A program made the position numbers and the translations under genes. The notes below the pieces were generated by a model. That model worked only from the letters and a program-made list of their open reading frames with translations. It made no database searches and was not told the DNA's origin. A DNA stretch of 64,000 nt from Bacteroidetes bacterium HGW-Bacteroidetes-2. GTDB lineage: Bacteria > Bacteroidota > Bacteroidia > Flavobacteriales > Flavobacteriaceae. Shown here in pieces: positions 1 through 8,590 of the stretch. The DNA is taken from contig PHDJ01000005.1 of assembly GCA_002842575.1 (NCBI GenBank), positions 83,034-147,033 of the forward strand, read 5' to 3'. Position 1 is the first letter of the stretch; each line of letters opens with the position of its first letter.

Positions 1-259
1 AACGCTCTTCACCTGTTGCATTTAGGTTTTCGTCATTGATTGGATTAAACATCCCAACTAAACTTTGATCTAAAGATTTAATTCGAATACTCAACAAATC
101 ATTTATCTGAATGCGATAGGGCTCTTGTTTCTTTTGAATAGAAATTAAAGAATCTGCCCGTTTTACATTATCCTGTAAATAAGATAAACGCTTTGTAGAA
201 ATACAAGAAGAAAAACTGAAAAAAATCAGTAAAAAAAAATATAAATAAGTTTTTTTCAT
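1..259 (-). CDS. Polysaccharide export lipoprotein, Wza-like (partial, 5' end only)
   Basis: Reading from the ATG at 257-259 towards the window edge gives about 86 residues, cut by the window start. The N-terminus is a lipoprotein signal: MKK, a very hydrophobic run, then FSFSSC with the lipobox Cys near residue 19. The mature part (RLSYLQDN, then YRIQINDLLSIRI) matches the start of the polysaccharide biosynthesis/export (Poly_export, Wza-like) family. That family forms the outer-membrane exit channel for capsule or exopolysaccharide. The family call rests on this N-terminal motif only. The remainder and its operon lie outside the window. Confidence 0.75.
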   Translation of the reverse strand, partial: MKKTYLYFFLLIFFSFSSCISTKRLSYLQDNVKRADSLISIQKKQEPYRIQINDLLSIRIKSLDQSLVGMFNPINDENLNATGEER

Positions 260-281
260 TTATGGTCTGTCTAGTTAAAAA

Positions 282-289
282 CAAATATA
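282..289 (-). promoter_or_regulatory. Bacteroidota -7 element for the polysaccharide export gene
   Basis: The plus strand reads CAAATATA, which is TATATTTG on the minus strand and fits TAnnTTTG exactly. It lies 23 bases upstream of the ATG. No clear -33 TTG was assigned. Confidence 0.5.
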
Positions 290-490
290 GGGCAACCTAG
301 GTAATTATGAAATTTTTAAGCCGCCAATATACTAAGGAAATTTGATTTAGTGTTATTTTGCTATTTCTTAAAAAGATTTAAATAAAAATAGTAGAAAATA
401 TAGGGCATTAATCTTTCATAATTATCTAAGCTTTTCTAAAAATACCTTTAATATCTCTTTATTTTCACTTCTTTTGCAAAAAAATAAACT

Positions 491-2359
491 GTGAATTTTC
501 TTTCTGTTGAAAATATAGCCAAATCCTATGGCGAACTTGTCTTGTTTAAAGACATTTCTTTTGGAATTAATGAAGGGCAAAAAATTGGTTTTGTAGCTAA
601 AAATGGTTCTGGAAAAACTTCTATTTTAAAAATACTTTCAGGAGAAGACACCCCAGATACTGGAAATGTAATTTACCGAAAAAATATTGTAGTAGCATTT
701 CTTCCTCAAGAACCAAACCTTGATGGGCACTTAACGGTAGAACAAACCATTTTTGCAGCCGACAATGAAATTTTAAAAATCATTGAACGCTATGAAAAAG
801 CATTGACAAACCTAGAGGATACCGATGCCTATCAACATGCTTTTGAAGCTATGGATGCCGCACAAGCGTGGGATTTTGAAACTTTATACAAACAAATTCT
901 ATCTAAACTAAAATTAGAAAATTTAAACCAAAAAGTAAGCACCCTAAGCGGAGGGCAAAAAAAACGTTTAGCTCTTGCCAATGCGCTGCTCAATAAGCCC
1001 GATTTGCTTATCATGGATGAACCTACTAACCATTTAGACCTAGATATGATTGAATGGCTGGAGAATTTTTTTGCCAAAGAAAGTATCACGCTTTTTATGG
1101 TTACCCACGACCGTTACTTTTTAGAACGTGTTTGTAATGAAATGGTAGAGTTAGAAGACGGAAAACTCTACAGCTACAAAGGAAATTATTCGTATTATTT
1201 AGAAAAAAGAGACGCACGAATAGACGCTGAAGAAACAGAAACTGGCAAAGCCAAACAGCTTTTCAAAAAAGAACTAGACTGGATGCGCAGACAACCAAAA
1301 GCAAGAACTACAAAAAGTAAGTCGCGAATTCAGGATTTTCACGAAATAAAAGACCGTGCCAGCCAGCGCCGAAATAACCACAAAGTAGAATTAGAATTAA
1401 ACATGGAACGCCTAGGGAGCAAAATTGTGGAATTTCACAATGTATCAAAATCCTATGGTGCCTTACCTATCTTAAACAAGTTTAATTACAACTTCTTAAA
1501 AGGAGAACGTATAGGAATTATTGGTAAAAATGGTACAGGAAAATCTACTTTTCTAAATATTCTAACTGGCAAAATGAAACCGGATCACGGTAAACTAATT
1601 ATAGGCGATACCATAAAATTTGGATATTATACCCAAGACGGCATCAACATTAAAGAAGGACAAAAAGTAATAGATGTAATTCGAGAATTTGGCGATTTTA
1701 TTCCACTTAAAAAAGGAAGGCAAATTTCAGCACAACAACTTTTAGAACGCTTTTTGTTCGACCGTAAAAAACAATATGATTTTGTTGAAAAATTAAGTGG
1801 AGGCGAAAAAAAACGTCTTTATTTATGTACAGTTCTTATTCAAAATCCAAATTTTTTAATTCTCGATGAGCCAACAAACGATTTAGATATTGTAACTCTT
1901 AATGTTTTAGAAGATTTTTTACTTGATTTTCCGGGATGTTTAATTGTAGTATCGCACGATAGGTATTTTATGGACAAAGTTGTTGACCATCTTTTTGTGT
2001 TTAGAGGCAATACAATTATTGAAGATTTCCCCGGAAATTATTCTGATTTTAGAAGTTATGAAGACAGTGCTATTCTAGAAAAAAGAGAAGAAAAATCGGA
2101 AAACACCGATAAAAAATCCTGGAAAAAGGATACTCCTACAAACAAACTTACTTATAACGAACAAAAAGAATATAACCAATTAGAAAAAGCCATTGCAAAT
2201 TTAGAAAAAGACAGAGATATTTTACAAGAACAGTTTGCCTCTGAAAATTGGAATGTAGAAGAAATTAAGAAAAAATCGAAAGAATTACAAAATAAAATAG
2301 ACACTATTGAATCTAAAACCGAGCGATGGTTTGAACTTATTTCAAAAATGGAAGGCTAA
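491..2359 (+). CDS. uup: ABC-F family ATPase, Uup-like
   Basis: This is a soluble protein with two ABC ATPase domains and no membrane segments, the layout of the ABC-F group that acts on ribosomes or DNA. Domain 1 has a Walker A at about residues 36-43 (AKNGSGKT, with Ala where Gly is usual), LSGGQ near 153 and the Walker B MDEPTNHLD near 176. Domain 2 has GKNGTGKST near 345, LSGGEKKRL near 435 and LDEPTNDLD near 459. A charged coiled-coil tail of about 80 residues (from about 545) matches the C-terminal domain of Uup, and the length (622) is close to E. coli Uup (635). Uup is linked to precise transposon excision and ribosome function. The start is GTG, with no useful ATG nearby and no Shine-Dalgarno sequence. 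Uup rather than another ABC-F is inferred from the tail. Confidence 0.88.
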   Translation: MNFLSVENIAKSYGELVLFKDISFGINEGQKIGFVAKNGSGKTSILKILSGEDTPDTGNVIYRKNIVVAFLPQEPNLDGHLTVEQTIFAADNEILKIIERYEKALTNLEDTDAYQHAFEAMDAAQAWDFETLYKQILSKLKLENLNQKVSTLSGGQKKRLALANALLNKPDLLIMDEPTNHLDLDMIEWLENFFAKESITLFMVTHDRYFLERVCNEMVELEDGKLYSYKGNYSYYLEKRDARIDAEETETGKAKQLFKKELDWMRRQPKARTTKSKSRIQDFHEIKDRASQRRNNHKVELELNMERLGSKIVEFHNVSKSYGALPILNKFNYNFLKGERIGIIGKNGTGKSTFLNILTGKMKPDHGKLIIGDTIKFGYYTQDGINIKEGQKVIDVIREFGDFIPLKKGRQISAQQLLERFLFDRKKQYDFVEKLSGGEKKRLYLCTVLIQNPNFLILDEPTNDLDIVTLNVLEDFLLDFPGCLIVVSHDRYFMDKVVDHLFVFRGNTIIEDFPGNYSDFRSYEDSAILEKREEKSENTDKKSWKKDTPTNKLTYNEQKEYNQLEKAIANLEKDRDILQEQFASENWNVEEIKKKSKELQNKIDTIESKTERWFELISKMEG

Positions 2360-2434
2360 TTTAAGTTCTCTTATCTTGCCTCCTTTATTTATTTAAACTG
2401 CAAAAACAAGAAAGTTGAGGTTGAAAAATTAATA

Positions 2435-2442
2435 TATATTTG
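2435..2442 (+). promoter_or_regulatory. -7 element TATATTTG for the acyltransferase gene
   Basis: An exact TAnnTTTG match lies 15 bases before the ATG at 2458. It overlaps the upstream in-frame TTG at 2440, so that TTG should lie upstream of the transcript start. Confidence 0.55.
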
Positions 2443-2457
2443 TGTAAAACAAACTGC

Positions 2458-3330
2458 ATGCAATTTCTAATTTATCTATTAGTTTACCCCATACTTTGGC
2501 TAATTTCCATTTTGCCTTTTCCCTTATTATATGCCTTTTCTGATGTTGTTTATATTTTAATATATCACATCATAGGCTATCGAAAAAAAACGGTACGTGA
2601 AAATCTAGCATTGGCTTTGCCACATCTTTCAAAAGAAGAACGATTAGTTATTGAAAAAAAATCATTCCACCATTTATGTGATATGTTTTTAGAAATGATA
2701 AAAACTATGTCTATTTCAGAGGAAGAAATGGATAAGCGATTTCAATTTACAAATTTGGAGGTTTTCTTGAGTTTAGAAAAAAAAGAGAAAAGTATTGCCT
2801 TATTATGCGCTCATTATGCTAGTTATGAATGGGTAATTTCGATGAATAAAAAAATTACTTTTGAAGGATATGCAATTTATAAAAAAATTGCTAACCCCTA
2901 TTTTGATAAGCTAGTTAAAGACATTCGCTCAAAATTTAATGCACATCTAATCACCACAAAAGAAACTGCAAAGATTATTTTAAAAAACCAAAATAAAAAA
3001 ATATTATCTACTTACGGTTTTGCAGGAGACCAAACGCCAAAAATTAATAAAGCCCATCACTGGACACCTTTTATGGGCGTAAACGTTCCGGTGCATACCG
3101 GTGCAGAATTGCTAGCAAAACGTTTTGATATGAATGTGGTTTTTCTGAAAGTAAAAAAACTAAAACGTGGTTATTATCAAGCCACTTTTGAAGTCCTTTC
3201 TGAAAATGTAAAGTCTATTCCTGATTATGAAATTTCTGATAGATTTGTAAAACGCGTTGAGCAACAAATAGCGGAAGCTCCAGAATACTACCTATGGACA
3301 CACAAACGATGGAAACATAAAAAAGTTTAA
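2458..3330 (+). CDS. Lysophospholipid/lipid A acyltransferase, LpxL/HtrB family
   Basis: The protein of about 290 residues has a hydrophobic N-terminal anchor (residues 1-40, FLIYLLVYPILWLISILPF). The acyltransferase motif HYASYE near residue 119 is the HX4(D/E) catalytic signature of the LpxL/LpxM/HtrB group, which adds secondary acyl chains to lipid A at the inner membrane. A later GDQTP motif and the C-terminal WTHKRWK also fit the family. An in-frame TTG 18 bases upstream would lengthen it, but that codon is part of a TAnnTTTG promoter element, so the ATG is preferred. In Bacteroidota members of this family may also make ornithine or other aminolipids, so the exact acceptor is open. Confidence 0.85.
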   Translation: MQFLIYLLVYPILWLISILPFPLLYAFSDVVYILIYHIIGYRKKTVRENLALALPHLSKEERLVIEKKSFHHLCDMFLEMIKTMSISEEEMDKRFQFTNLEVFLSLEKKEKSIALLCAHYASYEWVISMNKKITFEGYAIYKKIANPYFDKLVKDIRSKFNAHLITTKETAKIILKNQNKKILSTYGFAGDQTPKINKAHHWTPFMGVNVPVHTGAELLAKRFDMNVVFLKVKKLKRGYYQATFEVLSENVKSIPDYEISDRFVKRVEQQIAEAPEYYLWTHKRWKHKKV

Positions 3331-3343
3331 TTTGTTGGTTTTG

Positions 3344-3374
3344 AATGGTATTTTTTTTGTCAAAAATCACCATT
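3344..3374. terminator. Hairpin between convergent genes, possible bidirectional terminator
   Basis: AATGGT and ACCATT arms enclose a T8 run and an A5 run. The hairpin lies between the acyltransferase stop and the glmM stop and just overlaps the latter. The stem is short and AT-rich, so support is moderate. Confidence 0.4.
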
Positions 3375-4755
3375 ATACAAGCTCTCCTATTTCTTTTATA
3401 ATTCTTTCTGCCAAAGCATCTGCCTCATCCTGGGTTTTTGCTTCGGTGTAAATGCGAATAATTGGCTCTGTGTTTGATTTCCGCAAATGCACCCAATTGG
3501 TTGTAAAATCAATTTTCACTCCATCAATAGTTGTAATTTCTTCAGAAACGTAACGATTTCTTATTTTGTCTAGTAGGGCGTCCACATTTAAATCAGGGGT
3601 TAACTCCATTTTTTTCTTGCTCATAAAATAACTAGGATAGGTAGCACGAAGTGCGCTAGTTTTCATTTTTTTCTCAGCTAGCAAACTTAAAAACAGGGCT
3701 ACTCCTACAAGACTATCCCTTCCGTAATGGCTTTCCGGATAAATAATTCCTCCATTACCTTCACCACCAATTATAGCACTAGTATCCTTCATTAACTGCA
3801 CAACATTAACTTCACCCACTGCACTTGCTTGATATTTACCTCCGTGTTTTTCTGAAATATCCCGTAAGGCTCTGGAAGAAGATAAATTTGAAACGGTATT
3901 TCCCGGGGTTTTGCTAAGTACATAATCGGCACAGGCTACAAGAGTATATTCTTCGCCAAACATTTCACCATCTTCACAAACCAAAGCTAACCGGTCAACG
4001 TCAGGATCTACAACGATGCCTAAATCTGCTTTTTCTTTAACCACAAGTGCTGAAATTTCGCCTAAATGCTCTTTCAGTGGTTCTGGATTGTGAGGAAAAT
4101 TGCCATTTGGTGTGCAAAATAGTTTTATAGTTTGTACCCCTAATCGATCTAAAAGTAAAGGTACTGCAATACCTCCAGTAGAATTTACTGCATCTACAAC
4201 CACTTTAAAATTAGCTTTTTTAATAGCCTCTGAATTTACTAATGGCAAGTCTAATATTTCATCAATATGAATATCTATATAAGCATCATTCTTAGTGATT
4301 TTTCCTAAATAATCTACTTCAGAAAACAAAAAGGATTCCTCTTCTGCTATTTTTAATATTTTTTCACCTTCAACAGCGTTTAGAAATTCCCCTTTATTAT
4401 TTAGTAATTTTAAAGCATTCCATTGTTTGGGATTATGGCTTGCAGTAAGAATAATTCCACCATCTGCCTGCTCCAATGCCACTGCAATTTCTACAGTAGG
4501 AGTTGTTGATAATCCCAAATCAATGACATGAATTCCCATTCCCACTAGTGTATGCATCACTAATTCCTGTATCATTTCGCCAGATATTCGGGCATCTCTC
4601 CCTACAACCACTCGGTAATGTTCTTTTTTGCGTTGTTGTTTTACCCAACTGCCATAAGCCGCCGCAAATTTCACAGCATCAACAGGCGTTAAATTATCTC
4701 CTACACCCCCGCCAATGGTGCCACGTATACCTGAAATTGATTTTATTAAAGTCAT
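3373..4755 (-). CDS. glmM: Phosphoglucosamine mutase (alpha-D-phosphohexomutase)
   Basis: This enzyme interconverts glucosamine-6-P and glucosamine-1-P for UDP-GlcNAc, peptidoglycan and LPS synthesis. All four phosphohexomutase signatures are present: TASHNPK with the phosphorylated Ser at 106, the metal loop DPDVDR with Asp at 250/252/254, the sugar-specificity loop GEGNGG near 330, and the phosphate-binding RKSNTEPI near 430. The length (460) is typical. The N-terminal MTLIKSISGIRGTIGG is characteristic of Bacteroidota GlmM. A phosphomannomutase activity cannot be excluded from sequence alone, but the family-level call is firm. A TATATTTG element lies about 100 bases upstream. Confidence 0.9.
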   Translation of the reverse strand: MTLIKSISGIRGTIGGGVGDNLTPVDAVKFAAAYGSWVKQQRKKEHYRVVVGRDARISGEMIQELVMHTLVGMGIHVIDLGLSTTPTVEIAVALEQADGGIILTASHNPKQWNALKLLNNKGEFLNAVEGEKILKIAEEESFLFSEVDYLGKITKNDAYIDIHIDEILDLPLVNSEAIKKANFKVVVDAVNSTGGIAVPLLLDRLGVQTIKLFCTPNGNFPHNPEPLKEHLGEISALVVKEKADLGIVVDPDVDRLALVCEDGEMFGEEYTLVACADYVLSKTPGNTVSNLSSSRALRDISEKHGGKYQASAVGEVNVVQLMKDTSAIIGGEGNGGIIYPESHYGRDSLVGVALFLSLLAEKKMKTSALRATYPSYFMSKKKMELTPDLNVDALLDKIRNRYVSEEITTIDGVKIDFTTNWVHLRKSNTEPIIRIYTEAKTQDEADALAERIIKEIGELV

Positions 4756-4854
4756 CTTTAAATTTTAAACGTTATATATGAGATATTTTTTTATTCGAAT
4801 TTGATTTAGGTTTCTTTATTTCTATATATCCATACTATACTCAATACTATCATG

Positions 4855-4862
4855 CAAATATA
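4855..4862 (-). promoter_or_regulatory. -7 element for glmM
   Basis: Plus-strand CAAATATA is TATATTTG on the minus strand, an exact match. It implies a leader of about 95 nt before the glmM ATG. Confidence 0.4.
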
Positions 4863-4909
4863 CAACACCAAAACGGGAAAACTTACAAGCTATTTTGTAA
4901 TTTGGCACT

Positions 4910-5509
4910 ATGAATTTTCTAGCCCATATCTATCTTTCTGGAAACAATGAAGAGGTCATCATTGGCAACTTTATTGCCGATGGCATCAAAGGTAAAAAAT
5001 ATCAAAAATATCCCGATGGCATACAAAAAGGAATTTTACTACATCGCGAAATTGACACCTTTACCGATGCACACCCCATTGTAAGGCAAAGCACTAAAAG
5101 ACTTCACGAAAAATATGGGCATTATAGCGGTATTATCGTTGACATCCTTTATGACCATTTTTTAGCAAAAAACTGGAATACGTATAGTTCTATTCCTTTA
5201 GATACATTTGTAGACAACTTTTACCAATTACTCCATAATAATTTTGACCTTTTACCATTACGCATCCAAAAAATGATGCCTTTTATGATAGCCGATAATT
5301 GGTTATTGAGCTATGCCACGGTGCCAGGTATTAGTAAAATATTATACCAAATGAATTACCGCACAAAAAACAAATCTAAAATGAATTTTGCCGTTTTAGA
5401 GTTAGAGGAATATTATAATGCATTTGAAACCGAATTTACCTCCTTTTTTATAGAACTTAACAATTTTAGCACAACTAAATTAAAAGAAATATGCGATACA
5501 TTTATATAG
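4910..5509 (+). CDS. Acyl carrier protein phosphodiesterase (AcpH/DUF479 family)
   Basis: The N-terminus MNFLAHIYLSG, then IGNFIADGIKG and HREIDTFTDAH, are hallmarks of the AcpH family. These enzymes remove the 4'-phosphopantetheine group from holo-ACP and have metal-binding His/Asp residues in an HD-like helical fold. Further conserved metal residues are in DILYDHFLAKNW near residue 85. The length of 199 is normal and the protein is cytoplasmic. The last 19 bases overlap the next gene, which suggests translational coupling with the lipoprotein gamma-glutamyltransferase, although no functional link is obvious. Confidence 0.85.
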   Translation: MNFLAHIYLSGNNEEVIIGNFIADGIKGKKYQKYPDGIQKGILLHREIDTFTDAHPIVRQSTKRLHEKYGHYSGIIVDILYDHFLAKNWNTYSSIPLDTFVDNFYQLLHNNFDLLPLRIQKMMPFMIADNWLLSYATVPGISKILYQMNYRTKNKSKMNFAVLELEEYYNAFETEFTSFFIELNNFSTTKLKEICDTFI

Positions 5510-7179
5510 CACTTTTACTAGCTTTTATTTCCTGCAAACAAGAAAGTATTAAGGTAAAAAAACAAGGTCTTATTGCCGAAAATGCCATGGTGGTTACCGC
5601 TCGAGTTGAAGCCTCTGAAGTAGGTCTTTCCATTTTAAAACAAGGTGGAAATGCCTTTGATGCCATGGTTGCCACAGAATTAGCGCTTGCAGTAGCTTTT
5701 CCTTTTGCGGGAAACATAGGCGGTGGCGGCTTTATGGTTTATCGCACAAAAGATGGTGAAATTGGTGCTTTAGATTATAGAGAAAAAGCACCACTTACTG
5801 CCCATCGGGACATGTATTTAGACAGTTTAGGAAATGTAATTCCTAATAAAAATTCCGTAGGAGGAACTTCAGTAGGTGTTCCTGGAACTATAGCAGGTGT
5901 TTTTGCGGCTCATGAAAAATTTGGCAGTTTGCCTATGCAAACCATTCTTAAACCGGTTATTGCTCTTGCTAAAAAAGGAGTCGTAGTAACTCAAATTCAG
6001 GCAAAAAATTTGGCAATTTCAAGAGAAAAAATTCGTGAAGTAAGCGGTGAAAACACTTTATTTTCAAAAAAATATGAAGTAGGTGACACTATTAAACATA
6101 TAGCCTTTGGCAAAACATTACAAAAAATTCAAAAAAATGGAAAAGACGAATTTTACAAAGGTGAAACAGCAAAAATAATAGTTACTTTTTTACAACACAA
6201 CGGAAGCAATATCACCTTAGAAGATTTAGAAAAATATGAAGCAAAATGGCGAGAACCTGTTATTTTCAATTTTAGGGATTTAAAAGTCATTTCCATGAGC
6301 CCCCCCTCAAGTGGCGGAATCTGTTTAGGACAAATATTAAAAATGATAGAACCATACAATATAGCCAGTTATGGACATAATTCAGAAAAAGCAATACAAA
6401 TTATAACCGAAGCAGAACGGCGTGCGTATGCTGATAGAAGCTTCTACCTTGGCGATCCTGATTTTGTTGATGTTCCAACAGAAAGATTACTTGAAAACAG
6501 CTATTTAAAAGAAAGAATGACCTCTTTTTCTTTTGAAAAAGCTACTAAATCTGAAGATGTTTCTCATGGCACTTTGCAAATAACTTCTGAAAGCAATGAA
6601 ACTACTCACTACTCTATTGTAGATAGTTTTGGTAATGCCGTTTCTGTAACCACCACTTTAAATAATGCATACGGATCTAAACTTTACAGTGAAGAAATAG
6701 GAATGTTTTTTAATAATGAAATGGATGATTTTAGTGCCAAACCGGGAGAACCAAATAGTTATGGACTTATTGGAGCAGAAGCAAACGGTATCGCTCCCGA
6801 AAAAAGAATGCTTAGTTCTATGACTCCTACAATTATAGAAAAAGACAATAAACTTTGGATGGTTTTAGGAACACCGGGGGGCTCCACAATAATAACTAGT
6901 GTCCTACAAACTATTTTAAACGTGTACGAATTTAATATGACTATGCAAGAAGCTGTAGATGCCCCGCGATTTCATCACCAATGGCTGCCAGATGAAATTA
7001 CTTTTGAACCCGACTCCTTCTCTCCAGATCTTATACAAAAACTTGAAAATAAAGGATTTAAAATAAGTCAAAAAAACACTTCAATTATAGGAAGTATTAC
7101 CGCTATTCTTGTTTTAAAAGACGGAAATTATGAAGCAGGAGCTGACCGAAGAAGAGATAATAAAGGTGTTGGCTTTTAA
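5491..7179 (+). CDS. ggt: Gamma-glutamyltransferase, lipoprotein
   Basis: This N-terminal nucleophile hydrolase cleaves the gamma-glutamyl bond of glutathione and related peptides in the periplasm. The signal MRYIYIALLLAFISC ends in a lipobox Cys at residue 15, so it is probably lipid-anchored. The autoprocessing and catalytic Thr371 lies in ETTHYSIVD, aligned with Thr391 of E. coli Ggt. GNIGGGGFM near 74, the substrate-binding PPSSGG loop near 270 and LGTPGGS in the small subunit are all present. Length 562 is typical. The gene starts inside the end of the AcpH gene (19-base overlap). Confidence 0.92.
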   Translation: MRYIYIALLLAFISCKQESIKVKKQGLIAENAMVVTARVEASEVGLSILKQGGNAFDAMVATELALAVAFPFAGNIGGGGFMVYRTKDGEIGALDYREKAPLTAHRDMYLDSLGNVIPNKNSVGGTSVGVPGTIAGVFAAHEKFGSLPMQTILKPVIALAKKGVVVTQIQAKNLAISREKIREVSGENTLFSKKYEVGDTIKHIAFGKTLQKIQKNGKDEFYKGETAKIIVTFLQHNGSNITLEDLEKYEAKWREPVIFNFRDLKVISMSPPSSGGICLGQILKMIEPYNIASYGHNSEKAIQIITEAERRAYADRSFYLGDPDFVDVPTERLLENSYLKERMTSFSFEKATKSEDVSHGTLQITSESNETTHYSIVDSFGNAVSVTTTLNNAYGSKLYSEEIGMFFNNEMDDFSAKPGEPNSYGLIGAEANGIAPEKRMLSSMTPTIIEKDNKLWMVLGTPGGSTIITSVLQTILNVYEFNMTMQEAVDAPRFHHQWLPDEITFEPDSFSPDLIQKLENKGFKISQKNTSIIGSITAILVLKDGNYEAGADRRRDNKGVGF

Positions 7180-7492
7180 AAATATTTAATAAATGTAGGT
7201 ATTATACTACTTTTGTAAGAATTTTGTTTAAATTAGCAGGCTGATTACAAACCAAACTGATAATAAATATAAAGCAGAAAGACTATTGGGGAACCGTCTT
7301 TAATGTTTTAATGTCAATAAAATTAGGGAAAATAAGTGATTTATATTTCGTAAGAATATTTAAAAATTATAAAAATTTAGTTCCATAATTATTGTAATAT
7401 AAAACATTTTAGAATATAAAAACAAACATCTTATAGCAAAAGATTCCTTTAGTTTCAAAAAAAACCACTTGGTTACTGCATCGTAAATATGC
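7180..7492. other. Intergenic region of 313 bp with a lone promoter element and hairpin
   Basis: This AT-rich region has no credible open frame on either strand. It holds an exact -7 element at 7208-7215 on the plus strand and a small hairpin at 7278-7301 (AAAGAC / GTCTTT). It could be a long leader for the membrane protein gene or a small RNA of about 80 nt. The sequence does not decide between them. Confidence 0.4.
7208..7215 (+). promoter_or_regulatory. -7 element TACTTTTG
   Basis: An exact TAnnTTTG match sits 28 bases after the ggt stop and about 280 bases before the next ATG, an unusually long distance for this region. Confidence 0.35.
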
Positions 7493-8506
7493 ATGGGAAA
7501 TAAATCTTTAATTAAAGATATTTTGAGACTGATGCCACTATTATTTAGCGGTATTTTGTGTGTCGCCATTATATATTTATTATGGGATAAACTGACTTTT
7601 GACCCTGCTTTTCTAACCCTTCTTGAACGTATTTTAAAAATTATTATCACTATAAGTGGTGTCATTTCAGTTTCTATAATGTTCTATTTGGCAACGATGG
7701 TGATTAACCTAAGAACAAACCGAACAAATATCATTTCTGATTTAAATAAAATTACCCAAAAAATGCATAATTTCAGATCGATTATTGATCTTCTTTTGCG
7801 TTCTAAAATGTGGTTGCCAGGTTTAAAACATTATCTAGATGAAGAATATGCTAATTTAAACTTTTTTGAGGTTAAGGAATTTTATAAAGGCTCTTCAAAA
7901 TTGGCTATAGAATTTTTGCAGGAAAATCACCCATACCAAGATACAGAAAATTTATATCTAGAATTTAAGGCTTTATTAATCACTTCGCCTAAAGAAAAAA
8001 TAGTTACAGAAAACATTAAATACCCAAAACACTATGACAATACCATTGTTGAAAAATGGTTAGAACACAAATGTGGTTCGGGGCTTTGGTATTATTTTGG
8101 CTATAAATATGCATCCTTCAAAAGTGCTTTAGACCTAGAAGCTGTTTTTGAGCGTCATCAAGACAAAATAATGACTTTGGCGCAATCCATAGATAGCGAA
8201 GCCTTTGAAGATTCCTCCTTTAATGAAGTTTTTCTATCTAAACTTGGCGAATATATAAATAAAGAAGTCATTCCAAAACTTCACCAATACCAAACTTTTG
8301 CCGCACAAAAACTTCCTAAAATGGTTAACTATATATTTGTTTTATTTTTAGGGTTTGTGCTTTTTGGGGTACTATTGCCAATACTCTACCTTTTGTTTTC
8401 TCTTGACCCTTTTATGCTTGTTCTTTCCATTTCTATAATTATTAGTTTAATTTTCTTCATTGCAACCTCTTTTTATCAGTTTTTAACCAAAGAAATTGAA
8501 ATTTAA
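7493..8506 (+). CDS. Unknown integral membrane protein
   Basis: I do not recognise this family. The 337-residue protein has two hydrophobic helices near the N-terminus (about 13-33 and 45-70) and two near the C-terminus (about 278-302 and 308-330). A charged central domain of about 200 residues lies between them and contains coiled-coil-like segments (LNKITQKMHNF) and an Asp/Glu-rich part. The topology suggests a soluble domain held at the inner membrane by two hairpins. The ATG at 7493 gives the longest frame, and the next gene (uvrA) has its own promoter element. No catalytic motif was seen. Confidence 0.75.
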   Translation: MGNKSLIKDILRLMPLLFSGILCVAIIYLLWDKLTFDPAFLTLLERILKIIITISGVISVSIMFYLATMVINLRTNRTNIISDLNKITQKMHNFRSIIDLLLRSKMWLPGLKHYLDEEYANLNFFEVKEFYKGSSKLAIEFLQENHPYQDTENLYLEFKALLITSPKEKIVTENIKYPKHYDNTIVEKWLEHKCGSGLWYYFGYKYASFKSALDLEAVFERHQDKIMTLAQSIDSEAFEDSSFNEVFLSKLGEYINKEVIPKLHQYQTFAAQKLPKMVNYIFVLFLGFVLFGVLLPILYLLFSLDPFMLVLSISIIISLIFFIATSFYQFLTKEIEI

Positions 8507-8577
8507 AAACCAATAAATTACTGTTATTTTAACATTACAAAAGGAACTTGACCTTTACTATTTTGGCATAAAATAAG

Positions 8578-8585
8578 TATCTTTG
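8578..8585 (+). promoter_or_regulatory. -7 element TATCTTTG for uvrA
   Basis: An exact TAnnTTTG match ends five bases before the uvrA ATG, so the transcript should start at or next to the start codon (leaderless or nearly so). Confidence 0.55.
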
Positions 8586-8590
8586 CAAAC

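Noticed and set aside
4880..4910. -7 element for the ACP phosphodiesterase gene
   Set aside because: Only TATTTTG and TAATTTGG are present, each one base away from TAnnTTTG; not counted.
7360..7665. Minus-strand open frame of 101 codons
   Set aside because: It overlaps the start of the membrane protein gene on the other strand and has no recognisable features.
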